Of a stretch of DNA of 64,000 nucleotides, positions 55,067-64,000 are shown piece by piece (position 1 is the first letter of the stretch; every line of letters starts with the position of its first letter). The position numbers and the translations under genes were made by a program. Under the pieces are notes generated by a model. That model saw only the letters and a program-made list of their open reading frames with translations, made no database searches and had not been told where the DNA came from. The DNA is from Marmoricola endophyticus (GTDB lineage Bacteria > Actinomycetota > Actinomycetes > Propionibacteriales > Nocardioidaceae), in contig NZ_BMKQ01000001.1 in the NCBI RefSeq assembly GCF_014644415.1, positions 2,497,984-2,561,983 on the forward strand. The letters run 5' to 3'.

Positions 55067-58000
55067 CGATCGCCGACCGGCAGAGCGGGGTCGACGACGC
55101 CGGCGTGACGGCGCTGCCGCTGACCGCGGCGCAGCGCGGCCTGTGGTACGCCCACCAGCTCGCGCCGGACAACGGCGTCCTCAACATCGGCCACGTGCTC
55201 GAGCTGCACGACGACCTGGACGTCGACCTCTACCGGCGGGCGTGGCAGCGGACGCTCGACGAGGCGCAGGCGCTGCGGCTGCGCTTCGGGGTCGACGACG
55301 ACGGGGAGCCGTTCCAGGTGGTCGTCGACGGCGCGGAGATGGAGATCCCCGTCGTCGACCTGCGTGACGAGGCCGATCCCGCCAGTGCGGCCGCGCGGTG
55401 GATGCAGGACGACCTGCGCCGTCCGCGCGATCCCCGCGAGGGCGACCTGTTCACCGTGGCCGTCCTGCGACTGGCCGACGACCACGTCTACTGCTACCAG
55501 CGGATCCACCACATCGCGCTCGACGGGTACGCCGCGACCCTGGTCATGGCCCGCGTGACCATGGTCTACAACGCCCTGCTCGCCAGCGAGGACGTCGGCG
55601 ACGACATGGCTCTCCCGCTGTCCGCGCTCGTCGAGGAGGACCAGGCGTACGAGGGTTCCTCGGAGCAGCAGGACGACCGCGACTTCTGGACCGACCTGCT
55701 CGCGGACCGCCCGCCGCCGGGCACGCTCGCCGCGGACTCCGCGGGCCTGCCCACCCACCTGCTGCGCACCACGCAGACCCTCGACCCGGATGCGGTCGAC
55801 CGGCTCAACGCCACCGCCGAGCGGATCGGCGTCTCACGGTCCTCACTGCTGCTGGCGGGCGTGGCGGCGTACCTGCACCGCGTGACCTCCGAGCGCGAGG
55901 TCGTGCTCAGCCTGCCCGTCCTCGCCCGCACGAGCGACACCTCGAAGCTCGCGCCGGGGATGGTCTCCAACGTGGTGCCGCTGCGGCTCGACGTGCGTCC
56001 CGAGACCACCGTGGCGGAGCTGGCCCGGCAGGTCTCGCAGCGGGTGCGCGCACTGCTGCCGCACCAGCGCTACCGACCCGAGGACCTGCGTCGCGACCTC
56101 GACATGCCGCGCGGGACCGCGCTGGGCGGAGTGGCGGTCAACATCCTCCCGACCGAGGGCGAGCTGTCCTTCGGCGGCGCGCCAGGAACGCTGCACAACC
56201 TCTCGGTCGGTCCGGTCGACGACATGTCGATCGTGGTCTCGCGCGCCCCGGACGGGCACGGGCTGACGGTCGACGTCGACGCCCACCCCGACCTGTACGA
56301 CGAGGAGTCGCTCGAGCGTCACGGCGCCCGAGTCTCCTGCTTGCTGTCGGCGCTGGACGACGAGAGCGCGCAGGTCGCGTCGCTGCGGATCCGCACCGAC
56401 GCCGACCAGCGCGCCGACGCTTCCGAGGCCGGCGTCGCCACCGACGTGATCCGGCAGACGACCCTGCAGGTCTTCGAGGCCCAGGCCCGGCGTACGCCGG
56501 AGCAGCGCGCACTCGTCTCCGCCGACGAGGTGCTCACCTTCGCCGACCTGGACCGCCGCGCGAACCGGCTGGCGCGCAAGCTCGTCCACCACGGGGCGCG
56601 GCGCGGCGAGGTCGTCGCGGTGGCGCTGCCCAGACGCGCACAGATCGCCGTCTCCCTGGTCGGGGTGCACAAGGCCGGGGCGGCGTTCCTCCCGATCGAC
56701 CCCGCACACCCCACCGAGCGGATCCGCTCGATGCTCGAGGACGCGCAGCCCACCTGCGTGGTCACCGTCGAGGAGCTGCGCGACCAGCTGCCCGAGGACG
56801 CGCCGCTGCTGGTGCTCGACGACCCGGCCGAGGTCGAGGACGTCCTGCTGCGCTCGAGCGCGCCGCTGGAGGACGAGGAGCGCGGCGGGCGGGTGCAGCT
56901 CTCGGACCCGGCGTACGTCGTCTTCACCTCCGGCACCACGGGACGGCCGAAGGGGATCGTGGTCGAGCACCGTTCGCTGCTCAACCTGTTCGCCCACCAC
57001 CGCGCCGAGGTCTTCGGGCCGGCGATCGCCGCGGTCGGTGGGCGCAGGCTGCGCGTCGCGCACACCACCGGGGTGTCCTTCGACGCCGCGTGGGACGGCG
57101 CGCTGTGGCTGGTCGACGGCCACGAGCTGCACTTCGTGGAGGAGCGCGTGATGCGCGACCCCGAGGCGCTCGTGGACTACCTGGTCGACAACGAGATCGA
57201 CTCGATCGAGACCACGCCGACGTACCTCGACCAGCTGCTGGCCGGCGGCCTTCTCGGCGACGCCGGCGACAGCATCAGCGTCGTCGCGCTCGGCGGCGAG
57301 GCGGTGGGGGAGCAGTTGTGGGAGCGGCTCTCGGACCGTGAGGGACTGCTGGCGTACAACTTCTTCGGCCCGGCCGAGTCCACCGTCGACGTGGTCACCG
57401 CGCGGATCGGCGACCAGCGCACACCGAGCATCGGTCGCCCCGTGCACAACACGTCGGCCTACGTCCTCGACGGCTCGCTGGCGCGGACCCCGCTCGGCAT
57501 CACCGGCGAGCTCTACCTCGCCGGCGAGGGCCTCGCGCGCGGGTACGTCGGCCGCCCCGACCTCACCGCCGAGCGGTTCCTCGCCGACCCGTACGGCCCT
57601 CCCGGCTCGCGGATGTACCGCACCGGCGACCTCGCCCGCTGGCGCGCCGACGGGACGCTGGACTTCGTCGGCCGCGTCGACCGGCAGGTCAAGGTCCGGG
57701 GTTTCCGGATCGAGCCGGCCGAGATCCAGGGCCGGCTGACCCAGCACGACGACGTGTCCCGCGCGGCCGTGGTCACCCGCGAGGACCAGCCCGGCATCCA
57801 GCAGCTGGTGGCGTACGTCGTGCCGACCCCCGGCGTGGCGGACGACGACCTCGACGCGGGGGAGCTGCGGACGCACGTCGCGGCCGCGGTGCCCGACTAC
57901 ATGGTGCCCAGCGCGTTCGTGGTGGTGCCCGAGCTGCCGCTGACCGTGAACGGCAAGCTCGACGAGGCCGCCCTGCCGGCCCCGGACGGCGCGGACAGCG

Positions 58001-61000
58001 CCGGCGGGCACGGGCGCAGCCCGCGCACTCCCGAGGAGCAGCTGCTGGCCGGGCTGTTCGCCCAGACCCTCGGCGTCGCACAGGTCAGTGCGGACGACGA
58101 CTTCTTCTCCCTCGGCGGGCACTCGCTGCTCGCCACCCGACTGGTCAGCCGGATCCGCAACGAGGCCGGTGTCGAGCTGCCGATCCGGGCGCTGTTCGAG
58201 CACCCGACGGTCGAGGAGCTGGCCCGCGAGCTCGGCGAGGGCGGCGAGCGACGCCTGGAGCTCAAGGCGCACGAGCGGCCCGAGCGGCTGCCGCTGTCCT
58301 ACGCGCAGCGGCGGCTGTGGTTCCTCAGCCGGCTCGAGCCGGACAGCACGTCGTACCACATCCCGGCGACGCTGCGGCTGCGCGGCGACCTCGACCTCGA
58401 CGCGCTGCGCGAGGCCGTGCGCGACGTCGTGGAGCGTCACGAGTCGCTGCGCACGGTGTTCCCCGAGGACGAGGACGGCGACCCCTTCCAGCGGATCCTC
58501 GACCCCGGGGACGCGACGATCCCGATCAGGGTGCTCGACCCCGTGGACCGGGCGGACGCCGCCGAGGCGCTCGCGCCTGCCGTCGACCGCGCCTTCGACC
58601 TCACGGCCGACCTGCCGCTGCGGGTGACCGTGCTGCCGCTCGGCGAGCGCGAGCACCTGCTCTCCCTGGTCATGCACCACGTGGTCGGCGACGGCTGGTC
58701 GCTGGGGCCGCTGGCGCGCGACCTGTCGACGGCGTACGCCGCCCGGACGACCGGACAGGCGCCCGACTGGTCTCCGCTGGCCGTGCAGTACGCCGACTAC
58801 GCCCTCTGGCAGCGCGACCTGCTCGGTGACGATGAGGACCCCGACAGCCCGATCAGCCAGCAGCTGGACTACTGGCGCGAGCAGCTCGACGGCGTCCCGC
58901 CCGAGCTGGACCTGCCGCGCGACCGCGCCCGGCCCTCCGAGTCCACCGGCGCCGGCGGCACCGTCGCGCTGGGAGTCCCCGCGCAGGTGCACGAGCAGCT
59001 GGCCGCGCTGGCCGGGGAGCACGACGTCAGCGTGTTCATGGTGCTGCAGGCCGCGGTGGCCACGTTGCTGTCCCGCCTCGGCGGCGGCACCGACGTCCCC
59101 CTCGGCGCGCCCATCGCAGGGCGCACCGACGAGGCGCTCGACGACCTGGTCGGCTTCTTCGTGAACACCCTCGTGCTGCGCACGGACCTCTCCGGGCAGC
59201 CGACCTTCGATGAGCTGGTGGACCGGGTGCGCCGTGCCGACCTCGACGCGTACGCCCACCAGGACGTGCCCTTCGAGCGCGTCGTCGAGGAGCTGAAGCC
59301 GGAGCGCTCGCTGAGCAGGCACCCGCTGTTCCAGGTGATGCTGGCCTACCAGAACCAGGCCGACGTCGTGCCCCGGCTGGGCGACCTCGAGGTCGAGGTC
59401 GACGACCTCAGCGGCCCGGTCGGCGCGAAGTTCGACCTCTCCTTCGACCTTGCCCCCGTCGAGGACGAGGACGGCACGCGGATCACCGGCACCGTCGAGT
59501 ACGACGCCGACATCTTCGACGCCGCGACGGTGGAGGACCTGGCCCGGCGCTTCGAGCGGCTGGTCGCCGCGCTCGTGGCCGACCCGGGCGCGCCGGTCGC
59601 CGACGCCGAGATCACCGACGCGGAGGAGCGCGCCGCTCTGCTCGCCGCGCTGGACCGGACGGAGGAGACCACTGCGCGCGGCACGGTCCTCGACGCGGTC
59701 ACGCGCCGCGTCGAGGGGGCGTCCGACGCCGTCGCCGTCTCGGGCGCCGGCGCCTCGCTCACCTGGGCCGAGCTGGACCGTCGCGCCGACGCGCTCGCGT
59801 CTGGGCTCGCCGCCCGCGAGGCCGCGGGCCGCGTCGTCGGTGTCGCGCTCGAGCGGACGCCGGACCTGCTGGTGGCGGTGCTCGGCGTGCTGCGGGCCGG
59901 AGCGACGTACCTCCCGGTGGACGTGACGCTGCCCGCCGGCCGCGTCGCCGACATCGTGGCCGACGCCGACCCGCTGCTGGTGCTCACCGAGGGTGCCGAG
60001 ATGCCCGAGGGCACGACGACCGCGACGCTCGCCGAGGTCGAGGGAGCCGGGGATGCCGGCGGCAGCACCCCGCGGGCGCCGTCGCCCGAGGACGCGGCGT
60101 ACGTCCTCTTCACCTCCGGCTCGACCGGCCGACCCAAGGGGGTCGTGGTCGAGCACGGCTCGCTGGCCAACCTGCTGGCCTCGCACCGGCGCCACCTCGT
60201 GGAGCCGCTGGTCGAGCGGCTGGGCCGTCCCGCCCGGGTCGCGCACACCACCGCGGTCTCTTTCGACGCCTCGTGGGACCCGGTGCTCTGGCTGCTCGCC
60301 GGGGCCGAGCTGGTGCTCGCCGACGACGACACCCGCCGCGACCCGCAGGCGCTCGCCGCGTGGCTGGCCGAGGAGCAGGTCGACGTGCTGGAGACGACAC
60401 CGTCGTACGTCGGCGAGCTGCTCGGTCACGGCATCGACGACCTGGCGCTGGTCGCCCTGGGCGGGGAGGCCGTCGAGGCCGACCTGTGGACCCGGCTGCG
60501 CGAGTCGGGGCTGGCGGCGGTCAACCTCTACGGACCGACCGAGACCACCGTCGACGCGGTCACGGCCGACCTGTCGGGGTACGACGCCCCGGTGATCGGG
60601 CGGCCCGTCGACGGCGTGCGCGGCTACGTCCTCGACGACCGGCTCTCGCCGGTGCCGCCCGGCGTCGCGGGCGAGCTCTACCTCGCCGGCGCCGGCGTCG
60701 CCCGCGGCTACCTCGGCCGTCCGGACCTGACCGCCGAGTCGTTCCTGGCCGACCCCCACGGCGAGCCAGGCAGCCGGATGTACCGCACCGGTGACCTGGT
60801 CCGCACCGACGCCGAGGGCGTGCTCACCTTCCTGCGCCGCGCCGACGACCAGGTCAAGGTGCGCGGCTACCGCGTCGAGCCCGGCGAGGTCCGCGCCGTC
60901 CTGGAGAGCCACGACGACGTACGCCAGGCCGCCGTCCAGGTCCGCGAGGACGCCGCCGGCGCCGCACGCCTGGTCGCGCACCTGGTGCCCGAGCACGGTG

Positions 61001-64000
61001 ACCCGGACGACCTCGACGTGGACGGCGTGCGCCGGCTCGTGCGCGACAGGCTGCCCGACTACATGGTGCCGACCGGCTGGACCACGCTGGCCACGCTCCC
61101 GCTGACCCCGAACGGCAAGCTCGACACCACCGCGCTGCCCGACCCCGAGGTCGGTGGCGACGGCGGGCGGGCGCCCGCGACGCCGCAGGAGGAGTCCGTG
61201 GCGCGGCTGTTCGCCGAGGTGCTCGGCACCGGCGACACTGACGGGATCGGCGCCGAGTCGAGCTTCTTCGAGCTCGGCGGGCACTCGCTGCTCGCCACGC
61301 GGCTGGTCAGCCGGGTGCGCTCCGAGCTGGGCGTCGAGCTGCCGGTGCGGACCCTGTTCGAGTCCCCGACGGTGGCCGGCCTGGCCCAGCGGCTGCCCGA
61401 GGCCGCGAGTGCGCGGACCGTGCTGGAGCCGCGCGAGCGGCCCGACGAGGTGCCGCTGTCGTTCGCGCAGCGCCGTCTGTGGTTCCTCAACCGGCTGGAG
61501 GACTCGGGCGCGGCGTACCACATCCCGATGGCGCTGCGGCTGCGCGGCGACCTCGACGCCGACGCGCTCGAGGCCGCGCTGGGCGACGTCGTCCGCCGCC
61601 ACGAGGTGCTGCGCACGACCCTCCCGCTCGACGACGACGGCGAGCCGCACCAGGTGGTGCACGACCGCGGTCCGGAGCTGGAGCGGGTCACGATCGCCGC
61701 GGACGAGCTGGCCGCTGCGCTGCGCGAGCGCGCCGAGCGGCCGTTCGACCTGACCGCCGACCTGCCGCTGCGCACCGCCCTGGTGACGACGGGCGACGAG
61801 CACGTCCTGCTGCTGGTGGTCCACCACGTGGCCTCCGACGGCTGGTCGACCGGCCCGCTGGGCCGCGACCTGGCGACGGCGTACGCCGCCCGCGTCCGCG
61901 GCGAGGAGCCCGAGCTGTCCGCGTTGTCCGTGCAGTACGCCGACTACGCCCTCTGGCAGCGCGATCTCCTCGACGAGCAGGCCACCGACGACCAGCTGGC
62001 GTACTGGACCGAGCAGCTGGCAGCACTCCCCGAGGAGCTCGACCTGCCCACCGACCGGCCGCGGCCCTCGCAGGCGAGCGCGCAGGGCGGCGAGGTGCCG
62101 GTCGAGGTCCCTGACGACGTCGCGCACCGGCTGGCCGAGGTCGCCCGTGAGCGCGAGGCCAGCACGTTCATGGTGCTGCAGGCGGCGCTCGCCGCGCTGC
62201 TCTCGCGACTCGGTGCGGGCGAGGACGTGTCACTGGGCAGTCCCATCGCCGGCCGCACCGACGAGGCGCTCGAGGACCTGGTCGGCTTCTTCGTCAACAC
62301 CCTCGTGCTGCGCACCGACCTGTCCGGCGACCCCGACCTGGGCACCCTCCTGGACCGGGTGCGCTCGACCACGCTGGACGCCTTCGCTCACCAGGACCTG
62401 CCGTTCGAGCGGCTGGTGGAGGAGCTGCGGCCCGAGCGGTCGCTGGCCCGGCACCCGCTGTTCCAGGTCATGCTCACCACCGACGCGGCGCCCGGTGCGG
62501 AGCTGGACTTGCCCGGGCTCGACGTCGAGGGCGGGTCGGTCTCCTCCCGCTCGGCCAAGTTCGACCTGTCCTGGACGATCTCCGAGGACGCGGACGGTGG
62601 CCTGGGCGGGACGCTGGAGTATGCCGCCGACCTGTTCGACGAGGTCACGGCGCGCGAGATCGCCGACCGGTTCGTCTGCTTCCTCGGCGACTGGCTGGCC
62701 GAGCCGGGGACGCCGCTGTCCGTGGTGCCGCTCGGCACCCCGGACGAGCCGCGCGCCGAGCTCGGCGGGCCGGCCGGCGAGCGCCGCTGGGGCACCGTGC
62801 TCGACGCCCTCACCGAGCGCGCGGCGGCCCAGCCCGACGACACCGCGCTGGACGCCGGCGACACGTCGTGGACGTACGCCGACCTCGTCGACCGGGTCGG
62901 GCGTGTCGCGGCCGGGCTGGCCGAGCGTGGCGCCGGTCGCGGCGACGTGGTCGCCGTGGCGCTGGCGCGCGGGCCGCAGAGTCTGCCGACGCTGCTCGGC
63001 GTGCTGCGCAGCGGTGCGACGTACCTCCCGCTGGACCCCGAGCAGCCCGCCGAGCGGACTGCGCGGGTGCTGGAGCGCTCCGGGGCCGTGCTCGTCGTGA
63101 CCGGCGACGACGCCCCGGAGCTGCCCGACGGTCTGGCAACCGTCCGCGCCCAGGACCTCGACGGCACCGAGCCGCCCCCGGCACCTGCCGGGAAGGACGC
63201 GGCGTACGTGCTGTTCACCTCGGGCTCCACCGGCGAGCCGAAGGGCGTCGTGGTCGAGCACGCCGGGCTGGCCCGGCTGCTGGAGCACCACGAGGAGGCG
63301 CTGGTCGCCCCCGCGACCGAACGGGCCGGTCACCGGCTGCGGATGACGCACACCACGGCGCTCACCTTCGACGCGTCCTGGGACCCGGTCCTGTGGATGC
63401 TCGCCGGCGCCGAGCTGGTGCTCGCCGACGACGACACCCGGCGCGATCCCGAGGCGCTGGCCGCCACGGTGCGCGAGCAGCACGTCGACGTCGTGGAGAC
63501 GACGCCGTCGTTCGCTACCGCGCTGCTCGGCCACGATGTCGGCGACCTGTCGGTCCTGCTGCTCGGCGGCGAGGCAGTGCCCCCGGCGCTGTGGCAGGAC
63601 CTGCGCGAGCGTGCGGGGCTGCGGTCGGTCAACCTCTACGGCCCGACCGAGAGCACCGTGGACTCGCTGGTCGCCGAGATCGACGACCACGCCTCGCCGG
63701 TGGTCGGCACCCCGGTGCCCGGCACCCGGGCTCTCGTCCTCGACGACCGGCTCCGGCCGGTGCCGCCCGGCGTGCTCGGCGAGCTCTACCTCGCCGGCGA
63801 AGGCCTCGCCCGGGGATATCTCGGTGCGCCCGAGCAGACCGCCGAGCGCTTCGTGGCCGACCCGCACGGACCCGCCGGGGCTCGGCTCTACCGCACCGGG
63901 GACCTGGCGCGGATGCGCCGCGACGGAGCGCTGGTCTTCGGCGGTCGCGTCGACGACCAGGTGAAGATCCGCGGCTTCCGCGTCGAGCTCGGCGAGGTCG
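55063..64000 (+). CDS. Nonribosomal peptide synthetase, three modules visible (right edge truncated)
   Basis: 2,979 codons with no stop before the edge. Order: C1 (HHIALDG, His149-His150), A1 (core FTSGTTGRPKG from Phe621), T1 (LGGHSL, Ser1021), C2 (HHVVGDG from His1205), A2 (FTSGSTGRPKG from 1683), T2 (Ser2075), C3 (HHVASDG from 2254), A3 (FTSGSTGEPKG from 2718) cut within its last motifs. No epimerase, methylation or thioesterase domain appears so far. Hand-read pocket codes are DADEAGFVD (A1), DADEAGLVD (A2) and DADELGLVD (A3), so all three may load the same or similar, possibly basic, amino acid. A leading C domain suggests an acyl starter or an upstream partner. It makes a peptide of unknown structure. 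Confidence 0.93.
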   Translation, partial: MTIADRQSGVDDAGVTALPLTAAQRGLWYAHQLAPDNGVLNIGHVLELHDDLDVDLYRRAWQRTLDEAQALRLRFGVDDDGEPFQVVVDGAEMEIPVVDLRDEADPASAAARWMQDDLRRPRDPREGDLFTVAVLRLADDHVYCYQRIHHIALDGYAATLVMARVTMVYNALLASEDVGDDMALPLSALVEEDQAYEGSSEQQDDRDFWTDLLADRPPPGTLAADSAGLPTHLLRTTQTLDPDAVDRLNATAERIGVSRSSLLLAGVAAYLHRVTSEREVVLSLPVLARTSDTSKLAPGMVSNVVPLRLDVRPETTVAELARQVSQRVRALLPHQRYRPEDLRRDLDMPRGTALGGVAVNILPTEGELSFGGAPGTLHNLSVGPVDDMSIVVSRAPDGHGLTVDVDAHPDLYDEESLERHGARVSCLLSALDDESAQVASLRIRTDADQRADASEAGVATDVIRQTTLQVFEAQARRTPEQRALVSADEVLTFADLDRRANRLARKLVHHGARRGEVVAVALPRRAQIAVSLVGVHKAGAAFLPIDPAHPTERIRSMLEDAQPTCVVTVEELRDQLPEDAPLLVLDDPAEVEDVLLRSSAPLEDEERGGRVQLSDPAYVVFTSGTTGRPKGIVVEHRSLLNLFAHHRAEVFGPAIAAVGGRRLRVAHTTGVSFDAAWDGALWLVDGHELHFVEERVMRDPEALVDYLVDNEIDSIETTPTYLDQLLAGGLLGDAGDSISVVALGGEAVGEQLWERLSDREGLLAYNFFGPAESTVDVVTARIGDQRTPSIGRPVHNTSAYVLDGSLARTPLGITGELYLAGEGLARGYVGRPDLTAERFLADPYGPPGSRMYRTGDLARWRADGTLDFVGRVDRQVKVRGFRIEPAEIQGRLTQHDDVSRAAVVTREDQPGIQQLVAYVVPTPGVADDDLDAGELRTHVAAAVPDYMVPSAFVVVPELPLTVNGKLDEAALPAPDGADSAGGHGRSPRTPEEQLLAGLFAQTLGVAQVSADDDFFSLGGHSLLATRLVSRIRNEAGVELPIRALFEHPTVEELARELGEGGERRLELKAHERPERLPLSYAQRRLWFLSRLEPDSTSYHIPATLRLRGDLDLDALREAVRDVVERHESLRTVFPEDEDGDPFQRILDPGDATIPIRVLDPVDRADAAEALAPAVDRAFDLTADLPLRVTVLPLGEREHLLSLVMHHVVGDGWSLGPLARDLSTAYAARTTGQAPDWSPLAVQYADYALWQRDLLGDDEDPDSPISQQLDYWREQLDGVPPELDLPRDRARPSESTGAGGTVALGVPAQVHEQLAALAGEHDVSVFMVLQAAVATLLSRLGGGTDVPLGAPIAGRTDEALDDLVGFFVNTLVLRTDLSGQPTFDELVDRVRRADLDAYAHQDVPFERVVEELKPERSLSRHPLFQVMLAYQNQADVVPRLGDLEVEVDDLSGPVGAKFDLSFDLAPVEDEDGTRITGTVEYDADIFDAATVEDLARRFERLVAALVADPGAPVADAEITDAEERAALLAALDRTEETTARGTVLDAVTRRVEGASDAVAVSGAGASLTWAELDRRADALASGLAAREAAGRVVGVALERTPDLLVAVLGVLRAGATYLPVDVTLPAGRVADIVADADPLLVLTEGAEMPEGTTTATLAEVEGAGDAGGSTPRAPSPEDAAYVLFTSGSTGRPKGVVVEHGSLANLLASHRRHLVEPLVERLGRPARVAHTTAVSFDASWDPVLWLLAGAELVLADDDTRRDPQALAAWLAEEQVDVLETTPSYVGELLGHGIDDLALVALGGEAVEADLWTRLRESGLAAVNLYGPTETTVDAVTADLSGYDAPVIGRPVDGVRGYVLDDRLSPVPPGVAGELYLAGAGVARGYLGRPDLTAESFLADPHGEPGSRMYRTGDLVRTDAEGVLTFLRRADDQVKVRGYRVEPGEVRAVLESHDDVRQAAVQVREDAAGAARLVAHLVPEHGDPDDLDVDGVRRLVRDRLPDYMVPTGWTTLATLPLTPNGKLDTTALPDPEVGGDGGRAPATPQEESVARLFAEVLGTGDTDGIGAESSFFELGGHSLLATRLVSRVRSELGVELPVRTLFESPTVAGLAQRLPEAASARTVLEPRERPDEVPLSFAQRRLWFLNRLEDSGAAYHIPMALRLRGDLDADALEAALGDVVRRHEVLRTTLPLDDDGEPHQVVHDRGPELERVTIAADELAAALRERAERPFDLTADLPLRTALVTTGDEHVLLLVVHHVASDGWSTGPLGRDLATAYAARVRGEEPELSALSVQYADYALWQRDLLDEQATDDQLAYWTEQLAALPEELDLPTDRPRPSQASAQGGEVPVEVPDDVAHRLAEVAREREASTFMVLQAALAALLSRLGAGEDVSLGSPIAGRTDEALEDLVGFFVNTLVLRTDLSGDPDLGTLLDRVRSTTLDAFAHQDLPFERLVEELRPERSLARHPLFQVMLTTDAAPGAELDLPGLDVEGGSVSSRSAKFDLSWTISEDADGGLGGTLEYAADLFDEVTAREIADRFVCFLGDWLAEPGTPLSVVPLGTPDEPRAELGGPAGERRWGTVLDALTERAAAQPDDTALDAGDTSWTYADLVDRVGRVAAGLAERGAGRGDVVAVALARGPQSLPTLLGVLRSGATYLPLDPEQPAERTARVLERSGAVLVVTGDDAPELPDGLATVRAQDLDGTEPPPAPAGKDAAYVLFTSGSTGEPKGVVVEHAGLARLLEHHEEALVAPATERAGHRLRMTHTTALTFDASWDPVLWMLAGAELVLADDDTRRDPEALAATVREQHVDVVETTPSFATALLGHDVGDLSVLLLGGEAVPPALWQDLRERAGLRSVNLYGPTESTVDSLVAEIDDHASPVVGTPVPGTRALVLDDRLRPVPPGVLGELYLAGEGLARGYLGAPEQTAERFVADPHGPAGARLYRTGDLARMRRDGALVFGGRVDDQVKIRGFRVELGEV

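Noticed and set aside
55843-62127. Open frame of 2,094 codons on the minus strand
   Set aside because: It lies opposite the NRPS, has no domain motifs and is rich in His/Gly/Arg runs typical of the antisense of GC-rich coding DNA.
1-64000. CRISPR arrays, insertion sequences or prophage genes
   Set aside because: No regularly spaced repeats, transposase, integrase, terminase or capsid motifs were seen; the holin-like protein at 18727 belongs to a chromosomal stress operon type.

Overview
The window looks like a chromosomal segment of a high-GC actinobacterium, most likely a Nocardioides-type member of the Propionibacteriales. This is inferred from the strong G/C preference at third codon positions, the many GTG starts with 4-base GTGA/ATGA gene overlaps, and the actinobacterial gene order topA - (lipoprotein) - tmk - holB - secreted S33 peptidase. 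No sequence search was run; all family calls come from reading motifs.

Layout. 1-14.4 kb is a core-genome region: the end of a methyltransferase gene, a YqeB-like membrane protein divergent from a TetR regulator, an FMN reductase, topA, a cutinase-like lipoprotein, tmk, holB, an exported peptidase, rlmC, prs, a YitT membrane protein and a secreted copper-radical oxidase with a complete active site. At 14,503 lies tRNA-Thr(CGT). The last 46 bases of that tRNA body are repeated exactly at 30,350-30,395, so the 15.8 kb between them looks like a genomic island inserted in the tRNA gene. It has no visible integrase. The island carries a sulfonate/taurine-type ABC transporter and then 17 small stress or redox genes: YtxH/holin/DUF3618/DUF4235 envelope proteins, DoxX, a small catalase, FUSC, HAD, a phytoene-desaturase-like flavoprotein, SRPBCC, an orphan LuxR-type response regulator, a methyltransferase, a CDGSH protein, a heme-oxygenase-like diiron enzyme and a zinc alcohol dehydrogenase. 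A motif of the form ACTCACCCC-N2-4-GAGGGG (one copy looser) stands upstream of each of these operons, which suggests one island-encoded regulon.

30.7-39.3 kb is catabolic: a MarR-controlled amidohydrolase/hydrolase pair, then a GntR-controlled group with an AroQ-like dehydratase, an MHS symporter, a ThuA-domain protein and a Tat-exported PQQ dehydrogenase. The dehydrogenase carries a C-terminal cupredoxin fold that seems to have lost its copper ligands. Similar AT-rich sites in the two divergent promoters tie this group together. 39.3-54.4 kb is a mixture: a PRISE-type reductase, stress membrane protein, hydrolase, LysR plus substrate-binding-like protein, NDMA-dependent alcohol dehydrogenase with MoxR and VWA proteins, a paired SMR transporter, a secreted HNH nuclease, an HxlR/nitroreductase pair, and a copper-delivery cluster (SCO, PCuAC, CtaG) for cytochrome oxidase.

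54.5-64 kb begins a nonribosomal peptide locus: a secreted glutamine-rich repeat protein overlaps the start of an NRPS (C-A-T-C-A-T-C-A...) that runs off the right edge. Its three adenylation domains have nearly the same predicted pocket.
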